A stretch of 64,000 bases of DNA from Ignavibacteriales bacterium (GCA_020635275.1 JACKAA010000002.1:1-64000); one strand, 5' to 3'. Counted from the first letter of the stretch, positions 42,642-51,614 are shown. Notes: generated by a model from the letters alone, not told the origin. Translations and numbers: made by a program.

Positions 42642-45005
42642 ATGAAAAATATTAAACTGATCATCGTGTTCTTAATTATGACAACATTCCAATTGTTTCC
42701 TCAATGGACAAAACTTAATGAAGGTCTTAGAGGATCATTTTCCTCTGATTTGCAGTTTGTAAATGATAATGTTGGTTGGACTTATATTTATCCTTCATCA
42801 ATTTTAAAAACAGCAGATGCTGGAAAAACTTGGGAGATTTTGGATGTCGATGAAAATCTGATTTTGCAAAGAATGTATTTTCTCAATGAATCCATTGGCT
42901 GGATTGTTTGTTCAGATATAAATGGAGTTGATTTTTTTATACAAAAAACAACTGATGGCGGAAACACTTGGCAAACTCAATTTACGGCTTTATATGAAGA
43001 ATGGCACGGAGTAAATTCAATTCAAGCGTTAAATGAAAATTTTATTTACGCAACAAGTTACAGGAAAATAATTTCATCAAATGATGGAGGTGAAAATTGG
43101 AATGAAATTACTCCGCAAAAATATATGGGTGATTTTAATAATATTAGATTTTTAAATGATTTTTACGGAATGGTAAGTTTTTACAATTCTTCAAACAACG
43201 AGCCTTATTTGTTAATAACTAATGATGGCGGTATAAATTGGTCTGATAAATTATTTGACGAATTAAGTTATATAGATAAATTTTTTTTTATTACTGATTC
43301 TATTGGTTACTTAACCGGCGCTGATAATGATTATATTAATATAATTTACAAAACTTCTGATTCGGGCAATAATTGGGAACAAATATTTGAATCTGATTCA
43401 ATTGGTTTTAGCAGTTTAAAATTTACTAATGAACAAATTGCATATGGCACTAAATGGCAATATAGTAAAGGAGAAACAACATATCTAAAAAGTACGGATG
43501 GTGGAAAATCATGGATTACCGAATATCCCGAATTCAATTTTTATAATCAACAATATAATTTTACACAATTCTCAATTGCCGATATTTATTTTAATTCACA
43601 AGGAAAAGGAGTGATGATTGGCAATTTGGGAAATTATGTAACAATTTATACTAGCAATAATAATGGAAATAATTGGGATCTGATTAAATATTCTTGTCCG
43701 TTTACAAATTTAAATTTTACAGATTCCTTAAATGGAATTGCATTCGGTGGATATGAAATTGGAGGAATGCATGTAGTTGATTCTTATGGTGAAGTTTTTT
43801 CAACTAAAGATGGCGGGAAAAATTGGGAAATAATTTTTGAAACACCAAACACAATTAAGAAAACAAATTTCTTAGATGAAAATACTGCATTTATATTTAC
43901 TACAACCCATGATTGGAGTATTATTTCAAAAATCTTTAAAACTACTGATAGAGGCAAAAATTGGACTGAAATACTTTCCATTGGTGATATGTTTAGTGAT
44001 TTTCTTTTTGTGGTAAATGATTTTAAAATGATTGATGAGAATAACGGCTTTTTGTTTGGACAATTTTATGGACCTAATTCGGATGGGTTAATAATTGTAG
44101 AAACAAATGATGGATGGTTGAATTGGTTAACTACATTCAAAACTTCGAGTACAAATGAAAAATATAGAAATTTAAATTCTGCCACATTTATTAACTCAAC
44201 GGGTTGGGCGGTTGGCGGAAATAGTAATGTTGTAAAATACACACCTTTGAATGGATGGCAAGAAATTTCAAATAGTTTTGAATACTCTTTTGAATCGGTT
44301 TTCTTTAAAGACGAATTAAATGGGTGGATTTCTGCAAGCTACTATGACGGCACTAAATATCAATATCCCATTTTAGAAACAAAAGATGGTGGTAATACTT
44401 GGCAAGAAATAAATAATTTCAATTTTAAAATAAATGACATGACTTTTATAGATAACAATATTGGAATATTTGTAGGGAATGATTCATATGAAAACGGAGT
44501 AATATTTAAAACCTCTGATGGAGGAAATAATTGGGATCTAAAATTAGATAATCTAATAGGATCACTCTATGATATTGAAATAAAGGATAATTACATTTGG
44601 ATCTCAGGTAACTATGGATTGTTATTAAAATCAAAAGATTCACTTTTAACTTTTGTTGATAAGTATGATAATTCAATTAAGAAGGAATTTACTTTAAGCC
44701 AAAATTACCCAAATCCGTTTAATCCTTCTACAACAATAGAATATACAATCCCTTCAGCATCTGTCATTCTGAGCGAAGCGAAGAATATAAAAGATTTTTC
44801 GTCGCGGGCTCCTCAAAATGACAATATGAAATTAATTGTTTATGATGTTCTTGGAAGAGAAGTTGCAACTTTAGTAAACCAGCATCAAAAACCGGGAAAC
44901 TATTCCATTCAATTTGATGGCAGCAATCTTGCAAGCGGAATTTATTATTACCAATTAAAAATTGGTTCATTCATTCAGACAAAGAAAATGATACTTTTGA
45001 AGTAA
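42642..45005 (+). CDS. Secreted YCF48/Asp-box propeller protein with type IX sorting tail
   Basis: 787 aa. A signal peptide (KLIIVFLIMTTFQLFPQ) is followed by at least twelve Asp-box repeats (KTADAGKTWE, KTTDGGNTWQ, SSNDGGENWN, KTSDSGNNWE, KSTDGGKSWI, STKDGGKNWE, KTTDRGKNWT, ETKDGGNTWQ, KTSDGGNNWD), with interleaved phrases such as NVGWTYIYPSS, NGWISAS and ESIGWIVC that recall the photosystem II stability (YCF48-like) propeller family. It probably forms two propellers. The T9SS tail (about 685-787) contains a 60-bp family C repeat in frame (44763-44822). It ends the tight run of four co-directional secreted-protein genes. No enzyme motif found. Confidence 0.85.
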   Translation: MKNIKLIIVFLIMTTFQLFPQWTKLNEGLRGSFSSDLQFVNDNVGWTYIYPSSILKTADAGKTWEILDVDENLILQRMYFLNESIGWIVCSDINGVDFFIQKTTDGGNTWQTQFTALYEEWHGVNSIQALNENFIYATSYRKIISSNDGGENWNEITPQKYMGDFNNIRFLNDFYGMVSFYNSSNNEPYLLITNDGGINWSDKLFDELSYIDKFFFITDSIGYLTGADNDYINIIYKTSDSGNNWEQIFESDSIGFSSLKFTNEQIAYGTKWQYSKGETTYLKSTDGGKSWITEYPEFNFYNQQYNFTQFSIADIYFNSQGKGVMIGNLGNYVTIYTSNNNGNNWDLIKYSCPFTNLNFTDSLNGIAFGGYEIGGMHVVDSYGEVFSTKDGGKNWEIIFETPNTIKKTNFLDENTAFIFTTTHDWSIISKIFKTTDRGKNWTEILSIGDMFSDFLFVVNDFKMIDENNGFLFGQFYGPNSDGLIIVETNDGWLNWLTTFKTSSTNEKYRNLNSATFINSTGWAVGGNSNVVKYTPLNGWQEISNSFEYSFESVFFKDELNGWISASYYDGTKYQYPILETKDGGNTWQEINNFNFKINDMTFIDNNIGIFVGNDSYENGVIFKTSDGGNNWDLKLDNLIGSLYDIEIKDNYIWISGNYGLLLKSKDSLLTFVDKYDNSIKKEFTLSQNYPNPFNPSTTIEYTIPSASVILSEAKNIKDFSSRAPQNDNMKLIVYDVLGREVATLVNQHQKPGNYSIQFDGSNLASGIYYYQLKIGSFIQTKKMILLK
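44763..44822 (+). repeat. Family C mobile palindromic repeat, in-frame in sorting tail
   Basis: 60 bp = 20 codons, starting GTCATTCTGAGCGAAGCGAA and ending CTCCTCAAAATGAC, so its ends are inverted repeats (GTCATT...AATGAC). It adds VILSEAKNIKDFSSRAPQND to the loop. The intergenic copy at 51615-51686 has the same ends. Confidence 0.9.
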
Positions 45006-45117
45006 TCAATGATTGACAGCCCGGTAATTCAATCTTTAAACTCTCGTTATAATTTCGTGAACTTTTTTAAGCATATTAGCAATAATTAGATAATTCATCT
45101 TATTTATTGAGGTTAAT

Positions 45118-45600
45118 ATGAAAAAGTTTTTATTTTTCACCTTATTTTTTGTCTTACAACATTCTTTAGAAGCTCAAAATAACATTAATTTCTCTGCAAA
45201 AACTTTAGATAACTCTGAATTAAATTTTTCCGAAGTTAATTCCCAATCTCCAACTTTGCTAAGTTTCTGGGCGACTTGGTGCAAGCCGTGCAGAGCAGAA
45301 ATGAAGCATCTAGAAAATTACTATAATAAATATAAAAGCAAAGGATTTACTGTAATTGGAGTTAATCAAGATTCACCTAAAAGTATGGCAAAGGTAAAAT
45401 CTTTTGTCGCTACTCATAATCTTACATTCCCAATAGTTCTAGATCCAAATCAAGAAATTTTTCAAAAATTTAATAGCCAGTCAATTCCATTATCTGTGCT
45501 TATTAATACTAACGGAGAAATTGTTTATACACACATTGGCTATTTACCAGGAGATGAAATTGAGTTGGAACAAGAAATAATGAAGCTGCTGGAGAAATAA
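45118..45600 (+). CDS. Secreted TlpA/ResA-like thioredoxin
   Basis: 160 aa. A cleavable signal peptide (MKKFLFFTLFFVLQHSLEAQ) precedes a thioredoxin domain with active site W-C55-K-P-C58 and cis-proline in SQSIPLSVLI. The insert VKSFVATHNLTFPIVLDP is typical of the TlpA group. It is a periplasmic thiol reductase or oxidant-handling protein. A GAGG site precedes the ATG. It is followed after 2 bp by a DUF6029 gene and then a Cys-pair Omp28-like protein, forming an envelope thiol set. Confidence 0.9.
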   Translation: MKKFLFFTLFFVLQHSLEAQNNINFSAKTLDNSELNFSEVNSQSPTLLSFWATWCKPCRAEMKHLENYYNKYKSKGFTVIGVNQDSPKSMAKVKSFVATHNLTFPIVLDPNQEIFQKFNSQSIPLSVLINTNGEIVYTHIGYLPGDEIELEQEIMKLLEK

Positions 45601-45602
45601 TT

Positions 45603-47198
45603 TTGAAAACCATTCTATTTTTGACCTTAACATTTTATTCAATTCTTTCAGCTCAAATTAACCCTTCTGTATCTAATCTTTTAAGATACGGAAATGGAAG
45701 CCAAAGCATTGGTAAGTTGAATAGTGATTTTCAGTATTTGGAAAATTTAACGGACTTTAGACTTGGATTACCTGAAAATTTTAATTTGGGTTTTAGACTT
45801 TTATATGATGATCCACCGGAAATTGGCGAGAGATTTAAAGGAATTCAAAAACGGTTTATTGAATTTTCTGATGGTAACGTAAATGTAAGAGTTGGTAATT
45901 CATCTGAATTATATGGCAGAGGTTTAGTTTTAAATTTATTTGAAAATCGTGGGTTAGCATATGATACTTGGCTGGATGGTATTAAAGCAATCTATAAAAT
46001 TGATGACTTAAAAGCTTCAATTATTGCCGGAGAAATTAATTTTCGAGATTCAGTTACAATTACAAGATTTGAAAAATATAAAATACGCGGCGGTAATTTT
46101 GAATATAGATTATTTGAACCACTTAAGTTAGGTACTTCATTCATTTATGCAGAGTCAGTAATTCCACAATTTGATGGGAATAAACTTAATGCTGTTTCTG
46201 AATTACCTGAAGTTTATTTTGATCTTAATTCTGAAAAATTCAGTTGGTTTTTAAGCTTTGCAAGCAAGTGGACAAATACAGTTTCATTTAAAAAATCAAA
46301 AAACGGCAACGGACTATATTCATCATTTTCATTTGCACATAAATCTTTTGGAATTACCCTTGAGTATAAAAATTACAATTTCGATGAGCAAAATCCGTAT
46401 CTGCAAAATGATGAAACGAGAACAACAAAGTTTTTGCCATTTCAAAATCCGCCGATTGTAATGAAAGAGCACAGCTATGTTTTTCTTTCAAGATCATTAC
46501 ATCAAGTTGATTTTAATGATGAAGTTGGATTTCAGATTGATGCAAATTATTCAGCCAATGAAGATTTAAATTTTAATTTCAATTTTAGTTTGGCAAGCCG
46601 ACATAATTTTTATGCACTCAACAATAATTTTACTTTTCAGAAAGAAATACGAAACACAAATTTTTTGCCTACTTTTGATGAAAAGTATTCGCCCTATTTA
46701 GAATTTTTTAGTGAAGGTGAATATTATTTTGATTTATATACTGCATTTAGATTTGGAATTGCATATAGAGAAAAAACAATTTACAATTATTTTACCGGAA
46801 AATCGGGCAATCACGTAATCAGTTCGTTTATTATTCCATTACAATTTCAGCATACATTTTCGACTAATTTTTCTTCTCTTTTTCAATATGAATTTGAAAA
46901 TGTTGAAGATAATTACAATTCTGAACAGCCAAATTTTAATAATCATTTTTTTTCAATACTTGCATCAATTTATAGAAAAATTTCTTTTGCAATACGTTAT
47001 GAACTAACCAGTAATAATTTTGATGTTTCAGGCAGAAAAGATTGGTTTCTTTCAGAAGTGGGTTACAGAATTTCAGGAGCAAATTTAATAACATTTTCAT
47101 ACGGAAGGGAAAAAGGCGGACAAGTCTGTACAAATGGTGTATGCAGATACCTTCTTCCGTTCAAAGGTTTTAGATTGTCATTTCAAACAAACATATAA
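45603..47198 (+). CDS. DUF6029-family outer-membrane-like protein
   Basis: 531 aa from a TTG start. The TTG is chosen because it gives a proper signal peptide (KTILFLTLTFYSILSAQ) and lies 7 nt after GGAGA. The rest is rich in alternating beta strands with aromatic residues (FEYRLFEPLKLGTSFIY, YFDLYTAFRFGIAYREK), compatible with a beta-barrel in the outer membrane. The start region NLLRYGNGSQSIGKLNSDFQYLENLTDFRLGL and RVGNSSELYGRGLVLNLFENRGLAYDTWLDG match the DUF6029 family. A C-terminal CTNGVC motif (two Cys) is noteworthy beside two thiol proteins. Function unknown. Confidence 0.75.
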   Translation: MKTILFLTLTFYSILSAQINPSVSNLLRYGNGSQSIGKLNSDFQYLENLTDFRLGLPENFNLGFRLLYDDPPEIGERFKGIQKRFIEFSDGNVNVRVGNSSELYGRGLVLNLFENRGLAYDTWLDGIKAIYKIDDLKASIIAGEINFRDSVTITRFEKYKIRGGNFEYRLFEPLKLGTSFIYAESVIPQFDGNKLNAVSELPEVYFDLNSEKFSWFLSFASKWTNTVSFKKSKNGNGLYSSFSFAHKSFGITLEYKNYNFDEQNPYLQNDETRTTKFLPFQNPPIVMKEHSYVFLSRSLHQVDFNDEVGFQIDANYSANEDLNFNFNFSLASRHNFYALNNNFTFQKEIRNTNFLPTFDEKYSPYLEFFSEGEYYFDLYTAFRFGIAYREKTIYNYFTGKSGNHVISSFIIPLQFQHTFSTNFSSLFQYEFENVEDNYNSEQPNFNNHFFSILASIYRKISFAIRYELTSNNFDVSGRKDWFLSEVGYRISGANLITFSYGREKGGQVCTNGVCRYLLPFKGFRLSFQTNI

Positions 47199-47214
47199 AG
47201 TGATTGGAGAACAC

Positions 47215-48285
47215 ATGAAAAATTTAATAAATATTTTTTTCTTACTTTTTTGCTTAGTTTCAATTTTAATGGGAAGCGATAAAAAAGTATTAGTGGAAAT
47301 ATTCACAAATTCTCACTGCCCGGTTTGTCCACCCGCACATAATACAATTGATAATTATCTTCAATCAGAAAACGGAGATAAAATTGAATTTATTTATTAT
47401 CACATGGTTTTTCCATATCCATCGGATAAGCTGCATCAGGACAATTCCGTTGACGCAAGTGCTAAAAATAATTTATACGGTCCATATTCATCAACACCAC
47501 AAGCTTTTTTCAATGGAAATCATGTAGGAAATAGTTATAGCAATTGGTCAACTACTTTAGACAATTTAGTTGCTGAAGAAAGCAGCTATGAAATTGCACT
47601 TTCCGGTAATTTTTATGAAAATGGATTTTCAATTAACGCTGAAATTTTAAAAACTCTTGAAAATGAGCAAAATGATTTAACGATAAATTTTGTAGTAGTT
47701 GAAGAAGTAAATTATCAAGGAAATAACGGTATTGTAAATCATAAAAATGTAATGAGAAAAATAGCTAATATAAATGGTCAATCAATTGATTTAATTCTAA
47801 ATGAAAAGAAAAACTATAGTGCAGAATTTACCATAAATGAACTTTGGAATAGTGAAAAGATTAAAGTTATTGCGTTTATTCAGAGCTCATCAACCAAAAA
47901 TGTTTATCAGTCAGAGTCAATCAATTTTTCTGAACTTACTTTAACAAATATTACCGAGAATAATAAATTAGAGAAAAAATTTAAACTTTCTCAAAATTAT
48001 CCAAATCCTTTTAATCCAACCACTACAATTGAGTACACAATTTCGTCAAATGTGAAAAGTGAAACGTCAAACGGATTCATCCCGAGCGTAGTCGAGGGAT
48101 CGTCTATACAATTAACTGTTTATGATGTTCTTGGCAGAGAAATTGCAACTTTGGTTAATAAGACGCAAGCAGCCGGAAATTATACAGTTGAATTTGATGG
48201 TAATAATTTAGTTTCCGGAATTTACTATTATCAGCTTAAATTCGATAATAATATAGAAACAAGAAAAATGATTCTTATAAAGTGA
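47215..48285 (+). CDS. Omp28-like secreted thioredoxin-fold protein with type IX sorting tail
   Basis: 356 aa from the ATG at 47215, preceded by GGAGA at 47206-47210. An ATG at 47134 in frame lies inside the upstream gene and would bury the signal peptide. Signal peptide MKNLINIFFLLFCLVSILMG. The thioredoxin-fold/Omp28 domain begins KKVLVEIFTNSHCPVCPPAHNTIDNYL with C35-P-V-C38. A beta domain and the T9SS tail follow (about 260-356). A family B repeat (48049-48102) is in the tail. Omp28 proteins are outer-surface proteins of unclear function; the CPVC pair suggests disulfide chemistry. It completes a thioredoxin, DUF6029, Omp28-like operon. Confidence 0.85.
   Translation: MKNLINIFFLLFCLVSILMGSDKKVLVEIFTNSHCPVCPPAHNTIDNYLQSENGDKIEFIYYHMVFPYPSDKLHQDNSVDASAKNNLYGPYSSTPQAFFNGNHVGNSYSNWSTTLDNLVAEESSYEIALSGNFYENGFSINAEILKTLENEQNDLTINFVVVEEVNYQGNNGIVNHKNVMRKIANINGQSIDLILNEKKNYSAEFTINELWNSEKIKVIAFIQSSSTKNVYQSESINFSELTLTNITENNKLEKKFKLSQNYPNPFNPTTTIEYTISSNVKSETSNGFIPSVVEGSSIQLTVYDVLGREIATLVNKTQAAGNYTVEFDGNNLVSGIYYYQLKFDNNIETRKMILIK
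48049..48102 (+). repeat. Family B mobile palindromic repeat (copy 3)
   Basis: 54 bp = 18 codons (NVKSETSNGFIPSVVEGS) at the same tail position. It differs from copy 2 at one base (GAGCGTAG versus GAGCGGAG). Confidence 0.85.
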
Positions 48286-48477
48286 AAATGCTGTTTTTAC
48301 TATTTATTTTAACTTTATTAGAAATAGTATTTTAAATAATTTGCCTTAATTTTATATATTTTTTTTCGATAATGTATGAAAATGAGATTAAGATTTTAAT
48401 TTGTATTTATTTTGAATACGTTTAATATCTTAATAAATTTGTCGATAATAAACATAGAACAATAAATCGGTAAAAAA

Positions 48478-48882
48478 ATGAGTGAAGAAGTACAAAAACC
48501 AAGACTATTAATTGTTGAAGATGATTACGAAAATCAAAAATTTTTACAGATTTTTTTAAAGCGCAAATTTGATTTAGCTCTTTGTGATTCTTCTGATACA
48601 TTTTATGAAAAATTGAATGAATCAAAATTTGACATTATTTTGATGGATATTTCTTTACGCGGTAAAAAAGACGGATTGCAATTAACTCAAGAAATTAGAC
48701 AAATGGAAGAGTATAAAGATCTTCCTGTAGTTGGTCTTTCAGCTCATGCTTTCCAACGCGATAAAGATAATGCTTATAATGCCGGAGTTGATATTTTCTT
48801 GACTAAGCCTGTTCAAAATGATGTTTTAATGGATACTTTATTAAGAACTTTAGAAAAAAAATCTAAAAAAGAAGTATTATAA
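48478..48882 (+). CDS. Single-domain response regulator (CheY-like receiver)
   Basis: 134 aa, receiver only. Acidic pocket E14/D15/D16, acceptor D57 (IILMDISLRGKKDG), switch S88 (LSAHAF) and K110 (LTKPVQND). With no output domain it acts by protein contact, as in phosphorelays or chemotaxis. No kinase or chemotaxis gene is adjacent, so its partner is unknown; the hybrid kinases at the left end of the window are possible partners by inference. Transcription is likely from the 190-bp gap upstream. Confidence 0.93.
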   Translation: MSEEVQKPRLLIVEDDYENQKFLQIFLKRKFDLALCDSSDTFYEKLNESKFDIILMDISLRGKKDGLQLTQEIRQMEEYKDLPVVGLSAHAFQRDKDNAYNAGVDIFLTKPVQNDVLMDTLLRTLEKKSKKEVL

Positions 48883-48911
48883 TTCTTTTTTAGTGTTGTA
48901 ATTTTTAACTT

Positions 48912-48953
48912 TCCCCGTTACTTTTATTATATAAAGAAGCGGGGATTTTTTTT
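48912..48953 (+). terminator. Terminator-like hairpin whose stem contains the next gene's ribosome site
   Basis: TCCCCG (48912-48917) pairs with CGGGGA (48940-48945), followed by eight T. The T-run ends at the ATG of the next gene (48954), and GGGGA within the stem is the only Shine-Dalgarno-like site for that gene. Confidence 0.7.
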
Positions 48954-49832
48954 ATGATTAAAAACCTTTATTATTTATTTTTTATTTCATTTTCACTCCT
49001 ACTCCAATCTAATTCAACTTACAGTCAGAGCAATAATTTAAGTTTCAGCAGCTGGTTTTCGGGAAGCAAAGATTTCATTGAAGTCAGCTATGGAATTGGT
49101 GAATTTAAACATAAAGGAATTGCTACTGAGTTTAATAAATTTTCCATGAGCGAAATCAAAATAGGTAGAAGATTTATAAAACCAATAGGCGGTTATAAAT
49201 TAATTGAATTTAGTGATAATTATTTATTTTCATCTTATTTAGATGATAATCAAGGCGCTCAATCCGATCCGTTAAATATTTCATATGAAATGTGGAGATT
49301 CGGATTAGGTTATAGAAAAGGATATGGTTACAATTGGAAAAGTTTTGCAATTCTTCCGCATTATCAATTGGGACTAGTTTGGCATAAATCAAATTTTTCA
49401 CACCCCTTAGATAGAATAAAAACATTTGATTCTAATCCACTAAATATTGCAGAAAAAAGAAAAATAGAATTATATAATGATGTTATAAAATTTGGAACTT
49501 CAAACGCTGGCGGAATTGATTTTAGAATAAGTTCACTAATTGGTATTGGAGTCTCGTATGAAACAGAAATTATTTTTCCGTATCATAAATTTTGGAAACA
49601 AGTCGGAAGTTTTTTTATTGAAACTTTATCACAAACCGGTATCGATTTTTTGACAGAAGGTGTTATCATTAAGCAAGTGCCCGATATTGCTCCAGTTTTA
49701 TATTTCATTCTTAAAAATGGTTTGTCATATTATTTTTATACTTTAAAACAAGACGATATGAACTGGCCTTTTGATACTGCATTACCTTTAACTATGGAAG
49801 CAGTAAAATTTGAATTGAAAATTTCTTTTTAA
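48954..49832 (+). CDS. Hypothetical outer-membrane-like protein
   Basis: 292 aa, family not recognised. A signal peptide (LYYLFFISFSLLLQSNSTYSQ) is followed by alternating hydrophobic strands with aromatic girdle residues (DFIEVSYGIGEFKHKG, WRFGLGYRKGYGYNWKSF, FRISSLIGIGVSYETEIIF) and a C-terminal aromatic end (KFELKISF). These are usual for a beta-barrel outer-membrane protein. The start codon abuts the T-tract of a terminator-like hairpin, so expression may depend on read-through or unfolding. A DUF1330 gene follows after 5 bp. No catalytic motif seen. Confidence 0.6.
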   Translation: MIKNLYYLFFISFSLLLQSNSTYSQSNNLSFSSWFSGSKDFIEVSYGIGEFKHKGIATEFNKFSMSEIKIGRRFIKPIGGYKLIEFSDNYLFSSYLDDNQGAQSDPLNISYEMWRFGLGYRKGYGYNWKSFAILPHYQLGLVWHKSNFSHPLDRIKTFDSNPLNIAEKRKIELYNDVIKFGTSNAGGIDFRISSLIGIGVSYETEIIFPYHKFWKQVGSFFIETLSQTGIDFLTEGVIIKQVPDIAPVLYFILKNGLSYYFYTLKQDDMNWPFDTALPLTMEAVKFELKISF

Positions 49833-49837
49833 AAAAT

Positions 49838-50128
49838 ATGAATTATTACTTTATTGCAAATATTAAAATAAATGATGAAAACGAATACAAAAAGTACTTG
49901 GAAAAAGTTGATGATATATTTGAGAAGTATAACGGAAAATATTTATCAGTTGATAATAACCCAATTTTACTTGAAGGTAAATGGAAATACACCAGAAATG
50001 TCTTAATAGAATTTCCCACTAAGCAAGATTTTGATAATTGGTATTTTTCGGAGGAATATCAAAATATTTTAAAGCACCGACTTACCGCAGCTGAATGTGA
50101 TACTATTCTAATTAGTGGTTTAGAATAG
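49838..50128 (+). CDS. DUF1330 (dimeric alpha/beta barrel) protein
   Basis: 96 aa. It starts MNYYFIANIKINDENEYKKYLEKVDDIFEKYNGKYL, and the central NVLIEFPTKQDFDNWYFSEEYQNILKHR is the DUF1330 signature. The ferredoxin-like fold usually forms a dimer. The function of the family is unknown. It follows the outer-membrane-like gene closely and is probably co-expressed, although cytoplasmic. Its 3' end converges on lpdA with a 25-bp gap, which leaves little room for a terminator. Confidence 0.85.
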   Translation: MNYYFIANIKINDENEYKKYLEKVDDIFEKYNGKYLSVDNNPILLEGKWKYTRNVLIEFPTKQDFDNWYFSEEYQNILKHRLTAAECDTILISGLE

Positions 50129-50153
50129 TATATTTTTATATTAATTAAATATT

Positions 50154-51572
50154 CTACTTTCTCTTAGGTCTATATAAATGTGTTGCTTGACCAAAAAATA
50201 CTTCTGCTGTTTCCATAACTGTTTCTGAAAGTGTTGGATGTGCATGAATTGTTAAAGCAACATCTTTTGCAGTTGCAGCCATTTCAATTGCCAAAGTTCC
50301 TTCTGCAATTAATTCACCTGCACCTGGCCCAACAATTCCAACACCTAAAACTCTTTCTGTTTCCGGTTCCAAAATTAATTTTGTAATACCGTCACTTCTA
50401 TCCATTGTTCTTGCCCTTCCGCTTGCGGCCCAAGGAAATCTTGCAACTTCAACTTTTATTCCCTTTTCTTTAGCTTCAGTTTCAGTCAAACCAACCCAAG
50501 CAACTTCAGGGTCTGTATAAACAACTCCGGGAATTGCTGCAGGTTCAAATGCAACTTTGTGACCAGCAATAGCTTCAACTGCAACTTTTCCTTCTGCAGA
50601 AGCTTTATGAGCTAACATTGGTCCTTTTATTATATCACCAATTGCATAAATTTTGGGATCATCAGTTTGGCATTTTTCATTTACTTCAACAAAACCTCTT
50701 TCTGTTAATTTTACTTTTGTATTTTCCAATCCTAAATTTTTTGTAACAGGAGATCTGCCTATTGAAATTAATGCTTTATCAAACTCCAATTCAGTTTCCT
50801 CTAATCCTTCACCTTCTAATTTTACTTTAAGTACTTTTCCGGCATCTTCAAGTTTTGCCACTTTTGTTTTAAGTAAAATCTTTTCAAATTTTGGTTCAAT
50901 ACTTTTTTGAAAAGTATTAACCAAGTCCTTATCAGCTCCAGGCAATAATGAAGGCATCAATTCAACAACTGTTACTTTACTTCCTAAAGCAGCATAGACT
51001 GAACCCAACTCCATTCCAATTACACCTCCGCCAATAACCAATAATCTATTTGGGATGTTTTCTAATTCAAGTGCTCCGGTTGAGTCCATAACCAATGGTG
51101 AATCAATAGATAAACCGGGAATGTAAGCAGGGACAGAACCAGTAGCAAGAATTGAGTGCTCAAATGAAACTTCTTCAGTTCCGCCATCAACTTTTTCAAC
51201 CTTAACAGTATTTGAGTTTATGAAAGTTGCAGTGCCTTGAATATAATTTATTTTTCTCTGTTTAACTAATTGACCTGTTCCGCCAGTATTTTGAGCAACT
51301 ACTTTTTCTTTGAAGGCTCTCATTTTATCTATGTCAATTTTTGGCTCTCCAAAATCAACACCCCAATTGTGAGCTTCTTTAGCTTCGTTTAACAATTTAG
51401 CAACATGTAAATATGCTTTGGATGGAATACACCCAACATATAAACAAGTACCGCCAGGATTTTCTCTTTTATCAATTAATGTAACTTCCATTCCCATATC
51501 AGCAGCTAAAAAAGCCGCGGCATAACCACCAGGTCCAGCACCAACAACAACTAATTGTGATTTACTACTCAT
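50154..51572 (-). CDS. lpdA: Dihydrolipoyl dehydrogenase (E3)
   Basis: 472 aa, normal E3 length. FAD-binding GAGPGGYAAAFLAADMG, redox-active disulfide C43-LYVG-C48 in GGTCLYVGCIPSKA, NAD-binding VIGGGVIGMELGSVYAALG, second FAD motif IYAIGDI, and the catalytic His-Glu pair in HAHPTLSETVMETAEVFFG. It reoxidises dihydrolipoamide of the pyruvate dehydrogenase (and possibly 2-oxoglutarate dehydrogenase and glycine cleavage) complexes with NAD. It is third in the aceE-aceF-lpdA order. The 160-bp gap before it holds a mobile repeat. Confidence 0.96.
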   Translation of the reverse strand: MSSKSQLVVVGAGPGGYAAAFLAADMGMEVTLIDKRENPGGTCLYVGCIPSKAYLHVAKLLNEAKEAHNWGVDFGEPKIDIDKMRAFKEKVVAQNTGGTGQLVKQRKINYIQGTATFINSNTVKVEKVDGGTEEVSFEHSILATGSVPAYIPGLSIDSPLVMDSTGALELENIPNRLLVIGGGVIGMELGSVYAALGSKVTVVELMPSLLPGADKDLVNTFQKSIEPKFEKILLKTKVAKLEDAGKVLKVKLEGEGLEETELEFDKALISIGRSPVTKNLGLENTKVKLTERGFVEVNEKCQTDDPKIYAIGDIIKGPMLAHKASAEGKVAVEAIAGHKVAFEPAAIPGVVYTDPEVAWVGLTETEAKEKGIKVEVARFPWAASGRARTMDRSDGITKLILEPETERVLGVGIVGPGAGELIAEGTLAIEMAATAKDVALTIHAHPTLSETVMETAEVFFGQATHLYRPKRK

Positions 51573-51614
51573 TTAATTTTTTCTCCGAAAAACTTTTCTT
51601 TATTTATAACTTGT

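Noticed and set aside
45013..45053. TTGACA with a TATAAT upstream of the TlpA-like gene as a promoter
   Set aside because: The two hexamers are 29 nt apart; at the normal 17-nt spacing the -10 is poor (TTAAAC), so the pair cannot be supported.
47134..47214. Upstream start of the Omp28-like gene at 47134
   Set aside because: It lies inside the DUF6029 gene; the ATG at 47215 has a GGAGA site and is followed by a proper signal peptide.
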